Shown: piece after piece, positions 28,545 to 36,719 of the stretch
How positions within the stretch are numbered: position 1 is the stretch's first letter
Layout of the letters: every line of letters starts with the position of its first letter
NCBI GenBank assembly: GCA_027484145.1
Contig: JAIXUH010000014.1
Location: 29,623-93,622 of the forward strand
From: Rhodobacter sp.
GTDB taxonomy: Bacteria > Pseudomonadota > Alphaproteobacteria > Rhodobacterales > Rhodobacteraceae
Reading direction: 5' to 3'
Length of the DNA: 64,000 bases
The notes under the pieces: generated by a model
What the model saw: the letters and a program-made list of their open reading frames with translations, nothing else
What the model was told of the DNA's origin: nothing
Database searches by the model: none
Program-made: the position numbers and the translations under genes

Positions 28545-29593
28545 GATGCCAGCAGGATGGCTGCACCCGGTGGCACGCGCAAGCCGACCTGCATCCCCGA
28601 CGCAGGGACAGGTGCGCCCCGCGGCAGATCAAGCTCCAAGGTTGATCCGTCAGAAGCGGTCAGCGCAAGGCGGATAGCACTGCCGGTAAAGACGGCATCC
28701 GTAACAAAGGCGCGAGCCGCCGACGTCTCGTCAAGGCACAGCGCCTCGGGCCGCAGGGCAAGGCGTATCGCGGCACCGGGCTCGGCGATACCCGTCGCAA
28801 GTACCAGCCCCAACGCAGCCGTCATGACCCGTATCAGCCCGTTTTCCACCGCAATGACGCGGCCATCTAGCACCGAACACCGCCCAAGGAACCGCGCCAC
28901 GAATTCCGTCTGCGGGCGGTCATAGATGTCTTGCGGGGTGCCCAGTTGCTCGATCCGGCCGTCGCGCATCACGGCAATGCGGTCGGACATCGTCATCGCC
29001 TCTTCCTGATCATGGGTCACGGCGATGAAGGTCAGGCCCACATCGCGGTGCAGACGGCGCAGTTCGATCTGCAACTGCCGCCGCAGACCTGCATCCAGTG
29101 CGCCAAGCGGTTCATCCAGGAGCAGGACCCCCGGTTCAAGGATCAGCGCGCGGGCCAGTGCAACACGCTGCCGCTGGCCCCCCGACAGCGCCGAGGGCAG
29201 CTGGTCGCCATAGCCCGCAAGGCCGATCCGCACGAGCCAGCCTTCGGCGGCACTTGCCCGGTCCGCGGCGGACTGCCCGCGCATCTTCAGCCCATAAGCG
29301 ATGTTGTCGCGCACGGTCTTGTGCGGAAACAGCGCATAGTCCTGAAACATGATCGAGGTGTCGCGCCGGTTTGGCGGCTGGCTGGTCACGTCCTCATCAC
29401 CCACAAGGATCGTGCCGCCTGAAACACCCTCAAGCCCCGCAATCATCCGCAGCACAGTGGTCTTGCCGCACCCGGATGGCCCGAGCAGCGTCAGGAATTC
29501 GCCCGCCTGCACGATTAGGTCCAACGGATGCACCGCCTGCACGGGCCCGAAGGATTTGGAAATGCCCCGCAGGGTGACGGATTTCGCACGCAT
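28541..29593 (-). CDS. ABC importer ATPase, PotA-like (polyamine/Fe/thiamine type)
   Basis: A 350-residue ATPase with Walker A GPSGCGKTT, signature LSGGQRQRVALARAL, Walker B LLLDEPLGALD and switch His (THDQEEA), followed by a C-terminal TOBE-like region (about 240-350) as in PotA and related polyamine importers. It starts directly after the stop of permease 2 (no gap) and overlaps the aminotransferase by 4 bp. Confidence 0.9.
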   Translation of the reverse strand: MRAKSVTLRGISKSFGPVQAVHPLDLIVQAGEFLTLLGPSGCGKTTVLRMIAGLEGVSGGTILVGDEDVTSQPPNRRDTSIMFQDYALFPHKTVRDNIAYGLKMRGQSAADRASAAEGWLVRIGLAGYGDQLPSALSGGQRQRVALARALILEPGVLLLDEPLGALDAGLRRQLQIELRRLHRDVGLTFIAVTHDQEEAMTMSDRIAVMRDGRIEQLGTPQDIYDRPQTEFVARFLGRCSVLDGRVIAVENGLIRVMTAALGLVLATGIAEPGAAIRLALRPEALCLDETSAARAFVTDAVFTGSAIRLALTASDGSTLELDLPRGAPVPASGMQVGLRVPPGAAILLAS

Positions 29594-30376
29594 TCAGCGA
29601 TCCTTCCGCATCAGCAGCCATTGCGCGGTGACGCCAAGCATCAGCGAAAAGGCAAAGACCATTGTCCCCAGCGCGTTGATCGTCGGGTCAAACCCGGTGA
29701 CAAGGGTTGTCCAGATCTTGATGGGCAGGGTGATCGAAAAGTTGGTCAGGAAATAGGCGATCACGAATTCGTCGAAGGCGAAGGTGAAACACAGGATGAA
29801 GGTCGCCAGCAATGAGGCGCGACAGGCGGGCAGGATCACGTCCATGATAGCCCGCAGGCGGGATGCGCCAAGTGCCCAGGCGGCCTCTTCGTGCGATTTC
29901 GGCAGCTGCGCGATCCGGTTGCGCAGGTTCAAAACGGCCAGCGGCAGGACGTAAAGCACCTGGCCCACTCCGGCGAGCGGGAGCGAGGGTTGCAGGCCTA
30001 GCATCGTTGTCCAAATGCGCAGGGCGATGCCGACCAGCAGCAAAGGCACCGCCAATGGCGCAAGGACCAGAAGCGTAAAGGCGGTCTTGCCGGGAAAGCG
30101 GGCATTGACCAGAGAATAGGCGCAGGCAAAGCCGATCAGCGTGGCGGCAAGGCTGACTATCCCAGCAAGCAGGACGGAATTCAGGAACCCTGCCGAATAT
30201 TGCCCATCGGTAAAGACGCGGCCGTACCATTCGGTTGTATAGGCCGGGATCGGCAGGATCTGATATCGGGCGGCCGAGAAGGAAAACACCGCCATCACCC
30301 CGATCGGCAGATAGATCACCGCCGCCGTGATCCAGAACAGCAGCGCAAGCGCTCGGGACGTGATCGCGCCGGTCAT
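29594..30376 (-). CDS. ABC importer permease, PotC-like
   Basis: The 260-residue inner-membrane permease has about six helices and the EAA loop (EEAAWALGASRLRAIMDVILP). The start is the ATG at 30376, which overlaps the stop of permease 1 (ATGA). A longer open frame extends upstream to 31189, but that part is only an out-of-frame reading of permease 1. With the partner permease it forms the channel of the polyamine-type importer. Confidence 0.88.
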   Translation of the reverse strand: MTGAITSRALALLFWITAAVIYLPIGVMAVFSFSAARYQILPIPAYTTEWYGRVFTDGQYSAGFLNSVLLAGIVSLAATLIGFACAYSLVNARFPGKTAFTLLVLAPLAVPLLLVGIALRIWTTMLGLQPSLPLAGVGQVLYVLPLAVLNLRNRIAQLPKSHEEAAWALGASRLRAIMDVILPACRASLLATFILCFTFAFDEFVIAYFLTNFSITLPIKIWTTLVTGFDPTINALGTMVFAFSLMLGVTAQWLLMRKDR

Positions 30377-31215
30377 GACTGCAACCTTGTGCCGCGCACC
30401 AAAAGCAGAAGCGGTGCCACGCAAAGCAGGATCACGATCACCAGCACCGACGCCAGCGTTGCCGCCATCGGCAGGTCGTAGGTGCCCTTCAGCACCGACA
30501 GCATGACCTGCGCGAGCACCGGTTGCAGCCCGCCACCCAAAAGCGTGGGCACCGCGTAGTCGCCCACCGCGACGATAAAGGTCAGGGCGGCCCCGATGAT
30601 CCAGCCCGGCAGGGCGAGTGGCAGCACAACCTCGCGGAAGGCCGTCCAGCCGGTGCCGCCCAGAACCGCGTTCGCCTCGATCAGGCGGCGGTCGATGGTG
30701 ACCATGCTGGAATAGACCATCAGCGTGATCAGCATGATGCCGAACAGCGTCAGACCGAAGATGGAGGCAGGCAGGCTGTAAAGGAACCCAAGACTGACAT
30801 CCGCCCCGGTCAAGTTGCGCAGTCCGGCCCCAACGATGCCGCTGTCGGCCAGCACCATCTGCCAGGAAAAGGCGCGGATGGTGAAGCTGGTCCAGAACGG
30901 GGCAACCAGCACGAACAGCAGCAGAACCCGCCGCCGTTCGGTGACGCAAAAGGCCAGATACCAGGCCAATGGCCAAGCCAGAAGCGTCGCAATGGTCACC
31001 ACCGACAGTGCAAGGATCAGCGAGCGCAGCAGGGCATCGGTCAGCGTCGCCTCGCTTGCGAAGGTGCGATAGTTCGCCAGTGTCAGGCCGGAATTGCCTT
31101 CGGCCGTCAGGGAAAGACCAAGCGTATAAAGGATCGGCAGCAGGAAAAACCCCGCTATCAGCACCAGCGCGGGCAGGATGCCCTGCCACAAATTGGCAAC
31201 CGGCGGGCGGGTCAT
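30373..31215 (-). CDS. ABC importer permease, PotB-like
   Basis: A 280-residue permease with an N-terminal helix (ILPALVLIAGFFLLPILYTLGL), an early periplasmic loop and an EAA loop (EANAVLGGTGWTAFREVVLPL). ATG at 31215 shares one base with the stop of the upstream cyclase gene (TGATG); a GTG one codon upstream is possible. Organisation (permease, permease, ATPase) is that of spermidine/putrescine and related importers. Confidence 0.88.
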   Translation of the reverse strand: MTRPPVANLWQGILPALVLIAGFFLLPILYTLGLSLTAEGNSGLTLANYRTFASEATLTDALLRSLILALSVVTIATLLAWPLAWYLAFCVTERRRVLLLFVLVAPFWTSFTIRAFSWQMVLADSGIVGAGLRNLTGADVSLGFLYSLPASIFGLTLFGIMLITLMVYSSMVTIDRRLIEANAVLGGTGWTAFREVVLPLALPGWIIGAALTFIVAVGDYAVPTLLGGGLQPVLAQVMLSVLKGTYDLPMAATLASVLVIVILLCVAPLLLLVRGTRLQS

Positions 31216-32546
31216 CACCAGTCGACCAGCAAGGTCCGCATCATGGCCCCGTCAATACAGTTGGTGCGCAAAGGAATGGCCAGAAGATAGGGCCGGTCCG
31301 ATCCCCAAAGGCCGATATCGCGCAGGTCTTCGACAAAGGGCACATTGCGGGCAAAGACCGCGTGGTGAGTGACAAATTCGCGGTTGTAGACGTGCCGGTA
31401 GGGCATCTCGCGCGCGACGTGATCTTGCGGGAAATCGATCACGATGGCCTTTGGTCCCTGATCCAGCAACCAGTTGGCCGCTGCCACCTCTAGATTGGGG
31501 GCCGCCAGATGCCAGGTGCGGCTTTCATACCCCATGCGGTTGGTCAGGTCTGACCGCAGCACCACCATGTCGCCGGGCTGGACTGCCCCGGCGCGGGCGG
31601 AAATGATCTCGGGCGTCAGCGGCGTAGGCAGGGGCAGATCGGACAGGTCGATGATCTTGGTACGGCCCGTAAAGACATCCAGCCCCTCGTTCGGCAACTC
31701 TTGCATGGTCATCCCGTCGCGGCGCATGTGGCGCGGCGCATCGCAATGCGTGAACCCATGGCCCCGCACGGTGAAATGGATCTCATCCCGGTCAAGTCGC
31801 GTGGCGGGGTCGGCGTCGTTCACATCGATGAACCAGCGCCAATGGTTGAACAGGGGGGTCGAGACATCGAGCATCCGCGGGTTGTCTTTTGGCCAGTCGG
31901 TAAAGGCCACCGGGCGGCAGGGCGAAGTCGTCGCGCGTGGAATGGCCAGCGGCAGCGACAGAAGGAACACTTCGGCCTGCGCGATGGACGACAGGTTCAT
32001 CGCGTTCTCGGTCACCAACAGGCCCGCGCCATGCAGTGCTGCGCGGAAGGCAAAGTTCGGGTTCGGGATGTCGCCATCAAACAGCGGGCGGCGCGGAGTG
32101 ATCGGGTCACACGGAATATCCAGCACCACATGGGCATAGCCTGCAGCGGCGATCAGTGGGGCAAGGCCTGCGTCAAACACCGGAACTTCGCGCCAATAGG
32201 CCAGATGGCTGTTGCGGTGACGGTCGGCATGGCTGGTGCGCAGGATCAAAAGCTTGCGCCGCGCCGGGTTTGCCAGATGCGGGCGCAGGTCATCTGCCGT
32301 GATGCGCGGCCCTGTAGCATCCAATACAGTGGCCACCCCGGCAACCGCATCCAAGGGATAGGCATCCAACCGCATCGCCCCTGCGATGCGCCAGCCTGGC
32401 GCTGACACAAAGGAAAACCCCGAACCGCGCCACTTCAGGCCAAATTCTTGGAACTCGTCCCCGCGACCGGGATCCTGACTGACAAAGGAATGGCTTTGCC
32501 AGTGGAAATGCGGCTCGATGGTCTGGGCGCAATCGATGATCGGCAT
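31215..32546 (-). CDS. Cyclase-family (kynurenine formamidase-like) protein, two tandem domains
   Basis: A 443-residue protein about twice the length of a usual cyclase-family metal-dependent hydrolase. The C-terminal half (about 215-443) carries the metal motif HGFTHCDAPRH, as in the HxGTHxDxPxH consensus, and an FPQDHVAREMPYRH block. The N-terminal half (1-210) looks like a diverged copy: it has a DCAQTIEPHFHWQSH start, and PCDPITPRR where a second motif would be, but no complete HxxTHxDxPxH. These enzymes hydrolyse amide or lactam bonds. It sits between the binding-protein and permease genes, so its substrate is probably what the importer brings in. Confidence 0.72.
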   Translation of the reverse strand: MPIIDCAQTIEPHFHWQSHSFVSQDPGRGDEFQEFGLKWRGSGFSFVSAPGWRIAGAMRLDAYPLDAVAGVATVLDATGPRITADDLRPHLANPARRKLLILRTSHADRHRNSHLAYWREVPVFDAGLAPLIAAAGYAHVVLDIPCDPITPRRPLFDGDIPNPNFAFRAALHGAGLLVTENAMNLSSIAQAEVFLLSLPLAIPRATTSPCRPVAFTDWPKDNPRMLDVSTPLFNHWRWFIDVNDADPATRLDRDEIHFTVRGHGFTHCDAPRHMRRDGMTMQELPNEGLDVFTGRTKIIDLSDLPLPTPLTPEIISARAGAVQPGDMVVLRSDLTNRMGYESRTWHLAAPNLEVAAANWLLDQGPKAIVIDFPQDHVAREMPYRHVYNREFVTHHAVFARNVPFVEDLRDIGLWGSDRPYLLAIPLRTNCIDGAMMRTLLVDW

Positions 32547-32607
32547 TCGTCACCTTGGGGGGATGGCCGCGCCCGAACAAGGGCGCAGCCAGAGGGTTGG
32601 CAAGGTC

Positions 32608-33711
32608 TCAGGCGTTCTTGAAGCTTTCCCACGAAGACAGCCATTCGGCATCATTGTCAGGCATCTTGCGCGGCGACAGGTTCGCCATGAACACCTTGTC
32701 GAACTTCTCAAGGTCGGCAAGGTTCAAAAGCTCGCGCTTGTCCATTGGCAAGGCTTCGGCAGCCATTTTGTTCGGCACCATGGAGTAATAGGTCTTTGCA
32801 ACCGCCAGCTTCGACTGGAACACCGGGCCCGAGATGTATTGCAGGAACTTGATCGCGTTCTCCGGGCGCGGGGTATTGGCCGCGATGCAAGGCGCCTGAT
32901 CCCAGGTCACGCCACCTTCTTTCGGCACCACGGCCTTGAACGGCAGACCGCTGTCGAACATGCCCGCCTGCACCCACTCGCCTGCGATGGCCAGATCGAA
33001 CGACCCGCCTGCCAGTGCCTGCTGCACTTGGCTTGTCCCGCCCACCATGCCGACCTGTGGGCGCAGCGTTGCCATGGTTTCCCCCAGCTTGCCAAAAGCT
33101 GCGGCATCCAGATCATAGGGATTGGCATTGCCGTTGAACTTCGAGATGCAGCCCATGTTCGGCAGATACCAGTCAAACAGCGCAACCTTGCCCTTCACCT
33201 TTTCGTCAAACAAAAGCGCCCAGGACGAGGCATCTTCTTCACTGTATTTGGTGTGGTTGTAGGTGATGCCGTAGTAGCCGAAGCGGTTCACGATGGCATA
33301 GCGCTTGCCATCCACCATCGTCGGCGCCCAGTTGGCGATAATCGGGAAGTAATCCGCCAGCGGATAATCGGCATCGTTCAGCGCCATCAGCACACCCTCG
33401 GCCGCGGCCTTGGGGATGAAGGACGAGGTCGGCGTCATCACGTCAAAGGTGCCCGGCGGTGAGGTTTTGACCAGAGCAACCATCTCTTCGTCCGACCCGT
33501 CATGGATCTTGAGGTTGACCGTAATCCCGGTTTCGGCAGTGAACGCGTCCAGCATTCCCGGTTCTTCATAACCACCAAAAGCCAGAACGTTCACCACCTT
33601 GTCTTGTGCATGGGCAGGGCGGTTCCAAAGCCACGGCAGCGCCACGGCCGCACCAGTAGCGGTCGTCAGAAGCTTGCGCCGGCTGATGGTCGAAAGAGGG
33701 GTGTTGGACAT
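32608..33711 (-). CDS. ABC importer substrate-binding protein, PotD-like, Tat signal
   Basis: A 367-residue periplasmic protein. The N-terminus has SRRKLLTTATGAAVALPW and a cut site near AHAQD, a twin-arginine signal. The mature part starts VVNVLAFGGYEEPGMLDAFTAETGI and has blocks such as FDVMTPTSSFIPKA and GEWVQAGMF, as in the spermidine/putrescine (PotD/PotF) family. It is the first gene of the operon. A TTGTTGA-CAA-TCAACAA inverted repeat lies 63-79 bp before its start. Confidence 0.88.
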   Translation of the reverse strand: MSNTPLSTISRRKLLTTATGAAVALPWLWNRPAHAQDKVVNVLAFGGYEEPGMLDAFTAETGITVNLKIHDGSDEEMVALVKTSPPGTFDVMTPTSSFIPKAAAEGVLMALNDADYPLADYFPIIANWAPTMVDGKRYAIVNRFGYYGITYNHTKYSEEDASSWALLFDEKVKGKVALFDWYLPNMGCISKFNGNANPYDLDAAAFGKLGETMATLRPQVGMVGGTSQVQQALAGGSFDLAIAGEWVQAGMFDSGLPFKAVVPKEGGVTWDQAPCIAANTPRPENAIKFLQYISGPVFQSKLAVAKTYYSMVPNKMAAEALPMDKRELLNLADLEKFDKVFMANLSPRKMPDNDAEWLSSWESFKNA

Positions 33712-33773
33712 GGTCGTGAATCCCTGTTTGTGATTTGTTGAGCTTTACATGAGAACTTGCTTCTAACGGCGTT

Positions 33774-33790
33774 TTGTTGACAATCAACAA
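33774..33790. promoter_or_regulatory. Candidate GntR/FCD operator in a divergent promoter
   Basis: TTGTTGA-CAA-TCAACAA has perfect 7-bp arms and contains TTGTTGACAA, a TTGTNNACAA-type core used by many FCD-type GntR regulators. It lies between the binding-protein gene (leftward) and the class I aminotransferase gene (rightward), within a 197 bp divergent gap. A related core is found upstream of the amidase operon. Confidence 0.5.
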
Positions 33791-33908
33791 TATGGCGGAC
33801 TACACTTACGGTCAACGAATTGTATCAGGAGCCATCCGGACAAGGTTCGGCACCTCGGACCATGTGCTTACGAAAGATGTTAAAAGTGGCAAGTAAAGCG
33901 ATAATGGC

Positions 33909-35048
33909 ATGAAAAATGGGCAGACAGCGGAGCCGCCGTCTCCTACCTTCATCGCACCAAAGGCCTTCCGGCGGTCCCCGACTTTGGCGCTTGTCGACCA
34001 GATGGAAGCTGCCCGGCAAGCAGGGCAGGATGTCATTTCGCTTTCAACGCCGAGCTTTCCGCAGAGTGTAAACCTGCCATTGGCTCCGTTGTCGCTGGGG
34101 CTGCGGCTATCCGCCCCCGAAGGTGATCCGGGGCTACGTCACGCGGCCCGCGCGGGGCTGTTTGGCCGATGGGAGTTGCCCGATCATGACCTGTGCATCA
34201 CAGCCGGGGCAAAGGCGGCACTATTTGCCATTCTGCGCATTGTGGATGACCCCGGCGCCCGCGTGATTGTCACGGCGCCCGCCTGGCCAAGCTATGATGA
34301 CATCGTTCAAATGGCCGGGCATATGCCCGTTGCCTTCTGGACACGCGCCGAAGACGGGTTTCGCCTTGATCCAGCAGGGCTGCGCCGCCTTTTGGCCGAA
34401 ACCGGCGCGCGGGCGGTCTTGCTGGCCAATCCGGGCAACCCGACCGGCCAGATTGCAACGCGGGCAGAACTTGATGGCGCAATGTCAGCCTGCGCGGCGG
34501 CGGGGGCGCTGCTGATACTGGACGAAAGCTTTTCCGAAATCATCGCAGATCGGCAGGCTTGGGCTGCGTCAGTGACAGAATCGCATCCCAACCTTGTCGT
34601 CATCAACTCCTTTTCCAAGAACCACCACCTTCAGGGCCAACGCGTTGCGGCCTGTCTCCTTCCCTCCGCGCTGCGAGAAGATTTCATTGCCGTCCATCAG
34701 GCGCTGATGTCTTCGGCCCCCAGTCTGGGGCAGGCCGCCGCCCTCGCGGCTCTGCAGGCCGAAACGGTCGTCGATTACAGCGCGCCCCGCGCGATTGCTG
34801 TTGAACTTTTGGCGCGGGCGGGCTGGCCCAGTCTTGCCAATCAGGGCACGTTCTACCATTTCCCGCGCCTGCCGGATCTGACAGGCACGCTGGCAAAGCT
34901 TCGCGATGTCGGCCTTTTCGGGCTGACGGGCGACATCTTCGGCGCGCCCTACGCCAATCATCTGCGTCTGTGTTTTGGTCGGCCCGAGGCTGAGATGGCC
35001 GAAATCCTGCGCAGGGTAGACGCCGCAGGCCTGTTGGGCAAAGACTGA
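33909..35048 (+). CDS. Class I/II (PLP) aminotransferase
   Basis: A 379-residue aspartate-aminotransferase-fold enzyme. It has the N-terminal TPSFPQ hinge, ITAGAKAALFAIL, NPGNPTGQIATRAEL, the Asp of LILDESFSEI and the PLP Lys in INSFSKNHHLQGQRVA. It probably transaminates an amino acid to a 2-oxo acid. The ATG has only a weak upstream ribosome site. It heads a three-gene run (4 bp gap to the next gene) divergent from the polyamine-type importer. Confidence 0.88.
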   Translation: MKNGQTAEPPSPTFIAPKAFRRSPTLALVDQMEAARQAGQDVISLSTPSFPQSVNLPLAPLSLGLRLSAPEGDPGLRHAARAGLFGRWELPDHDLCITAGAKAALFAILRIVDDPGARVIVTAPAWPSYDDIVQMAGHMPVAFWTRAEDGFRLDPAGLRRLLAETGARAVLLANPGNPTGQIATRAELDGAMSACAAAGALLILDESFSEIIADRQAWAASVTESHPNLVVINSFSKNHHLQGQRVAACLLPSALREDFIAVHQALMSSAPSLGQAAALAALQAETVVDYSAPRAIAVELLARAGWPSLANQGTFYHFPRLPDLTGTLAKLRDVGLFGLTGDIFGAPYANHLRLCFGRPEAEMAEILRRVDAAGLLGKD

Positions 35049-35052
35049 CAGC

Positions 35053-36342
35053 ATGGTCGACATCATCTCTCCCAACTCCGGGGCCATCATTGGCCGATGG
35101 ACCCCCGACAGCGAGGCGCGGATCAATTCTGTGCTGGACGGGCTGTCGCGCGCGATGGACGGGCTTGCCTTGCCGCAAGCGCGCCGTGCGATTCTTTCTG
35201 CGGCGATCGCGGCGCTGGACCGGGCGCGCGAACCACTTGCGTCCGTCATCGTCGCAGAAGTGGGCAAGACCCCGGCAGAAGCCGCTGATGAGGTTGATTA
35301 CGCGCAAGGCTTCCTGCGACACGCCTTAACGCAAGTGCCTGAGACGACAGAAGGTCAGGGCGAGCGGCGGTTGCGTGTCGTGCCTGCCGGTCCGGTGCTG
35401 GCGATCACACCCTACAACGACCCCTTGGCCGGGATCGTTCGCAAGATCGCCCCTGCCATTGCGGCCGGATGCCCGGTTGTCGTCAAACCCTCGGCGCTGG
35501 GTCATCTGACCGCCAGAACCCTGTTTGATGCCCTTTCGGATGCCGTCCCGTCTGACGCGATCGCCATGGTCAACCATACCGACCGCGATGCGCTGGAACG
35601 TCTGATCGCCGATCCGCGGTTCCGGTTGCTCAGCTTTACCGGATCAACACCGACCGGGATGGCCATTGCATCTCGCGCCGGGCTGAAGCGGCTTGTGCTG
35701 GAACTGGGCGGCAACAACCCGTTCCTTGTGCTGGAAGGGGCCGATCTTGACCGTGCCGCCGCCGATGCCGTGGCCCGCAAGACCCGTGCGGCGGGGCAGG
35801 CTTGTTCAGCGCAGAACCGCATTTACGTGGTCGCCCCACTGTTCAATGCCTTTCGCACGCGTTTCCTTGACCGGCTCTCCGCTGTCACCTTCGGTGCTTC
35901 GGATGGTGGGGTTGCCATGGGGCCGGTGCGTTCTGCGCGTGATCTTGACAGGCTTGGGGCATTGGCCGCGGGTGGGCAAGCGTTCGGGGCCAGTGCAGCC
36001 CCATCACCCTTTGCCTTTGGCCCCGTTGTGCTGGCTGATGACGGGCCGCTGCGCCATGCCGAAGCCTTCGGGCCGCTGGTCTCGCTATGCCCGGTGCCCG
36101 ACCGTAGCGCTGCTTTGGCATTGGCCGCTCAGGAACAGCAGGCGCTGGTCTGCTACCTTTACGGTGAGGTTAGCCCCGCAGAACTGGCCCCACTGCGCTT
36201 TGGCTCGCTTGGCATCAACTCCACCAGAATACAGGGGGCCGAGGTGCCGACAGGTGGTTTCGGCACCGCCGGCATCGGGCGCGAAGGCGGCGCATGGGGC
36301 CTGCAGGAATTCCAGACCACAATCAATGAACGTTGGGGATAA
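35053..36342 (+). CDS. NAD(P)-dependent aldehyde dehydrogenase
   Basis: A 429-residue ALDH, slightly short for the superfamily. Visible motifs are ITPYNDPLAGIVRKIAPAIAAGCPVVVKPS (coenzyme site), SFTGSTPTG, the general base Glu in LELGGNNPFLV, the nucleophile Cys in GQACSAQNR and a C-terminal GGFGTAGIGREGG. It would oxidise the semialdehyde made by the neighbouring aminotransferases to an acid. It follows the class I aminotransferase by 4 bp and precedes a RidA-family gene by 2 bp. Confidence 0.9.
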   Translation: MVDIISPNSGAIIGRWTPDSEARINSVLDGLSRAMDGLALPQARRAILSAAIAALDRAREPLASVIVAEVGKTPAEAADEVDYAQGFLRHALTQVPETTEGQGERRLRVVPAGPVLAITPYNDPLAGIVRKIAPAIAAGCPVVVKPSALGHLTARTLFDALSDAVPSDAIAMVNHTDRDALERLIADPRFRLLSFTGSTPTGMAIASRAGLKRLVLELGGNNPFLVLEGADLDRAAADAVARKTRAAGQACSAQNRIYVVAPLFNAFRTRFLDRLSAVTFGASDGGVAMGPVRSARDLDRLGALAAGGQAFGASAAPSPFAFGPVVLADDGPLRHAEAFGPLVSLCPVPDRSAALALAAQEQQALVCYLYGEVSPAELAPLRFGSLGINSTRIQGAEVPTGGFGTAGIGREGGAWGLQEFQTTINERWG

Positions 36343-36344
36343 CC

Positions 36345-36719
36345 ATGCGTGAAGCTGTCACGACACCCGATGCTCCTGCTTCGACCTCGCCGGTAGCGCT
36401 TGGCACAAAGGGCGGCGGGATGGTCTTCGTTTCGGGCCAGATGCCGCGCGACCCTGCCACGGGCCTGATTCCACCGGACGGGGCCGAACAAGCGCGGCTA
36501 TCGATGCAGCATTGCCTTGCGATCCTGAAGGCCGCCGGGTCCGGGCCGGACAAAGTGATGATGGCTTGGGTCTATGTGACCGATCTGGCCATCAAACCCG
36601 CCGTGAACACAGTGTTCCGCGATACCTTCGGCGACCGACCCGTCGCGCGCAACATGGTGGCGGTCAGCGACATCGGCGATGGGGCGCTGGTGGAAATCTC
36701 GCTTATCGCGCTTGCCTGA
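36345..36719 (+). CDS. RidA/YjgF-family enamine/imine deaminase
   Basis: A 124-residue protein of the small trimeric RidA family, with FVSGQMPRDPATG, NCLAIL-type helix (QHCLAILKAAGSG), VYVTDL and PVARNMVAV at the Arg position that binds the carboxylate. RidA proteins hydrolyse reactive enamines/imines formed by PLP enzymes, which fits the two aminotransferase operons beside it. ATG at 36345 was preferred over an in-frame TTG at 36333. Its 3' end overlaps the convergent fusion gene by 17 bp. Confidence 0.9.
   Translation: MREAVTTPDAPASTSPVALGTKGGGMVFVSGQMPRDPATGLIPPDGAEQARLSMQHCLAILKAAGSGPDKVMMAWVYVTDLAIKPAVNTVFRDTFGDRPVARNMVAVSDIGDGALVEISLIALA

Noticed and set aside
30377..31189. Upstream part of a 531-residue frame running into permease 2
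   Set aside because: It is an out-of-frame reading of permease 1; the permease family starts at the ATG at 30376.
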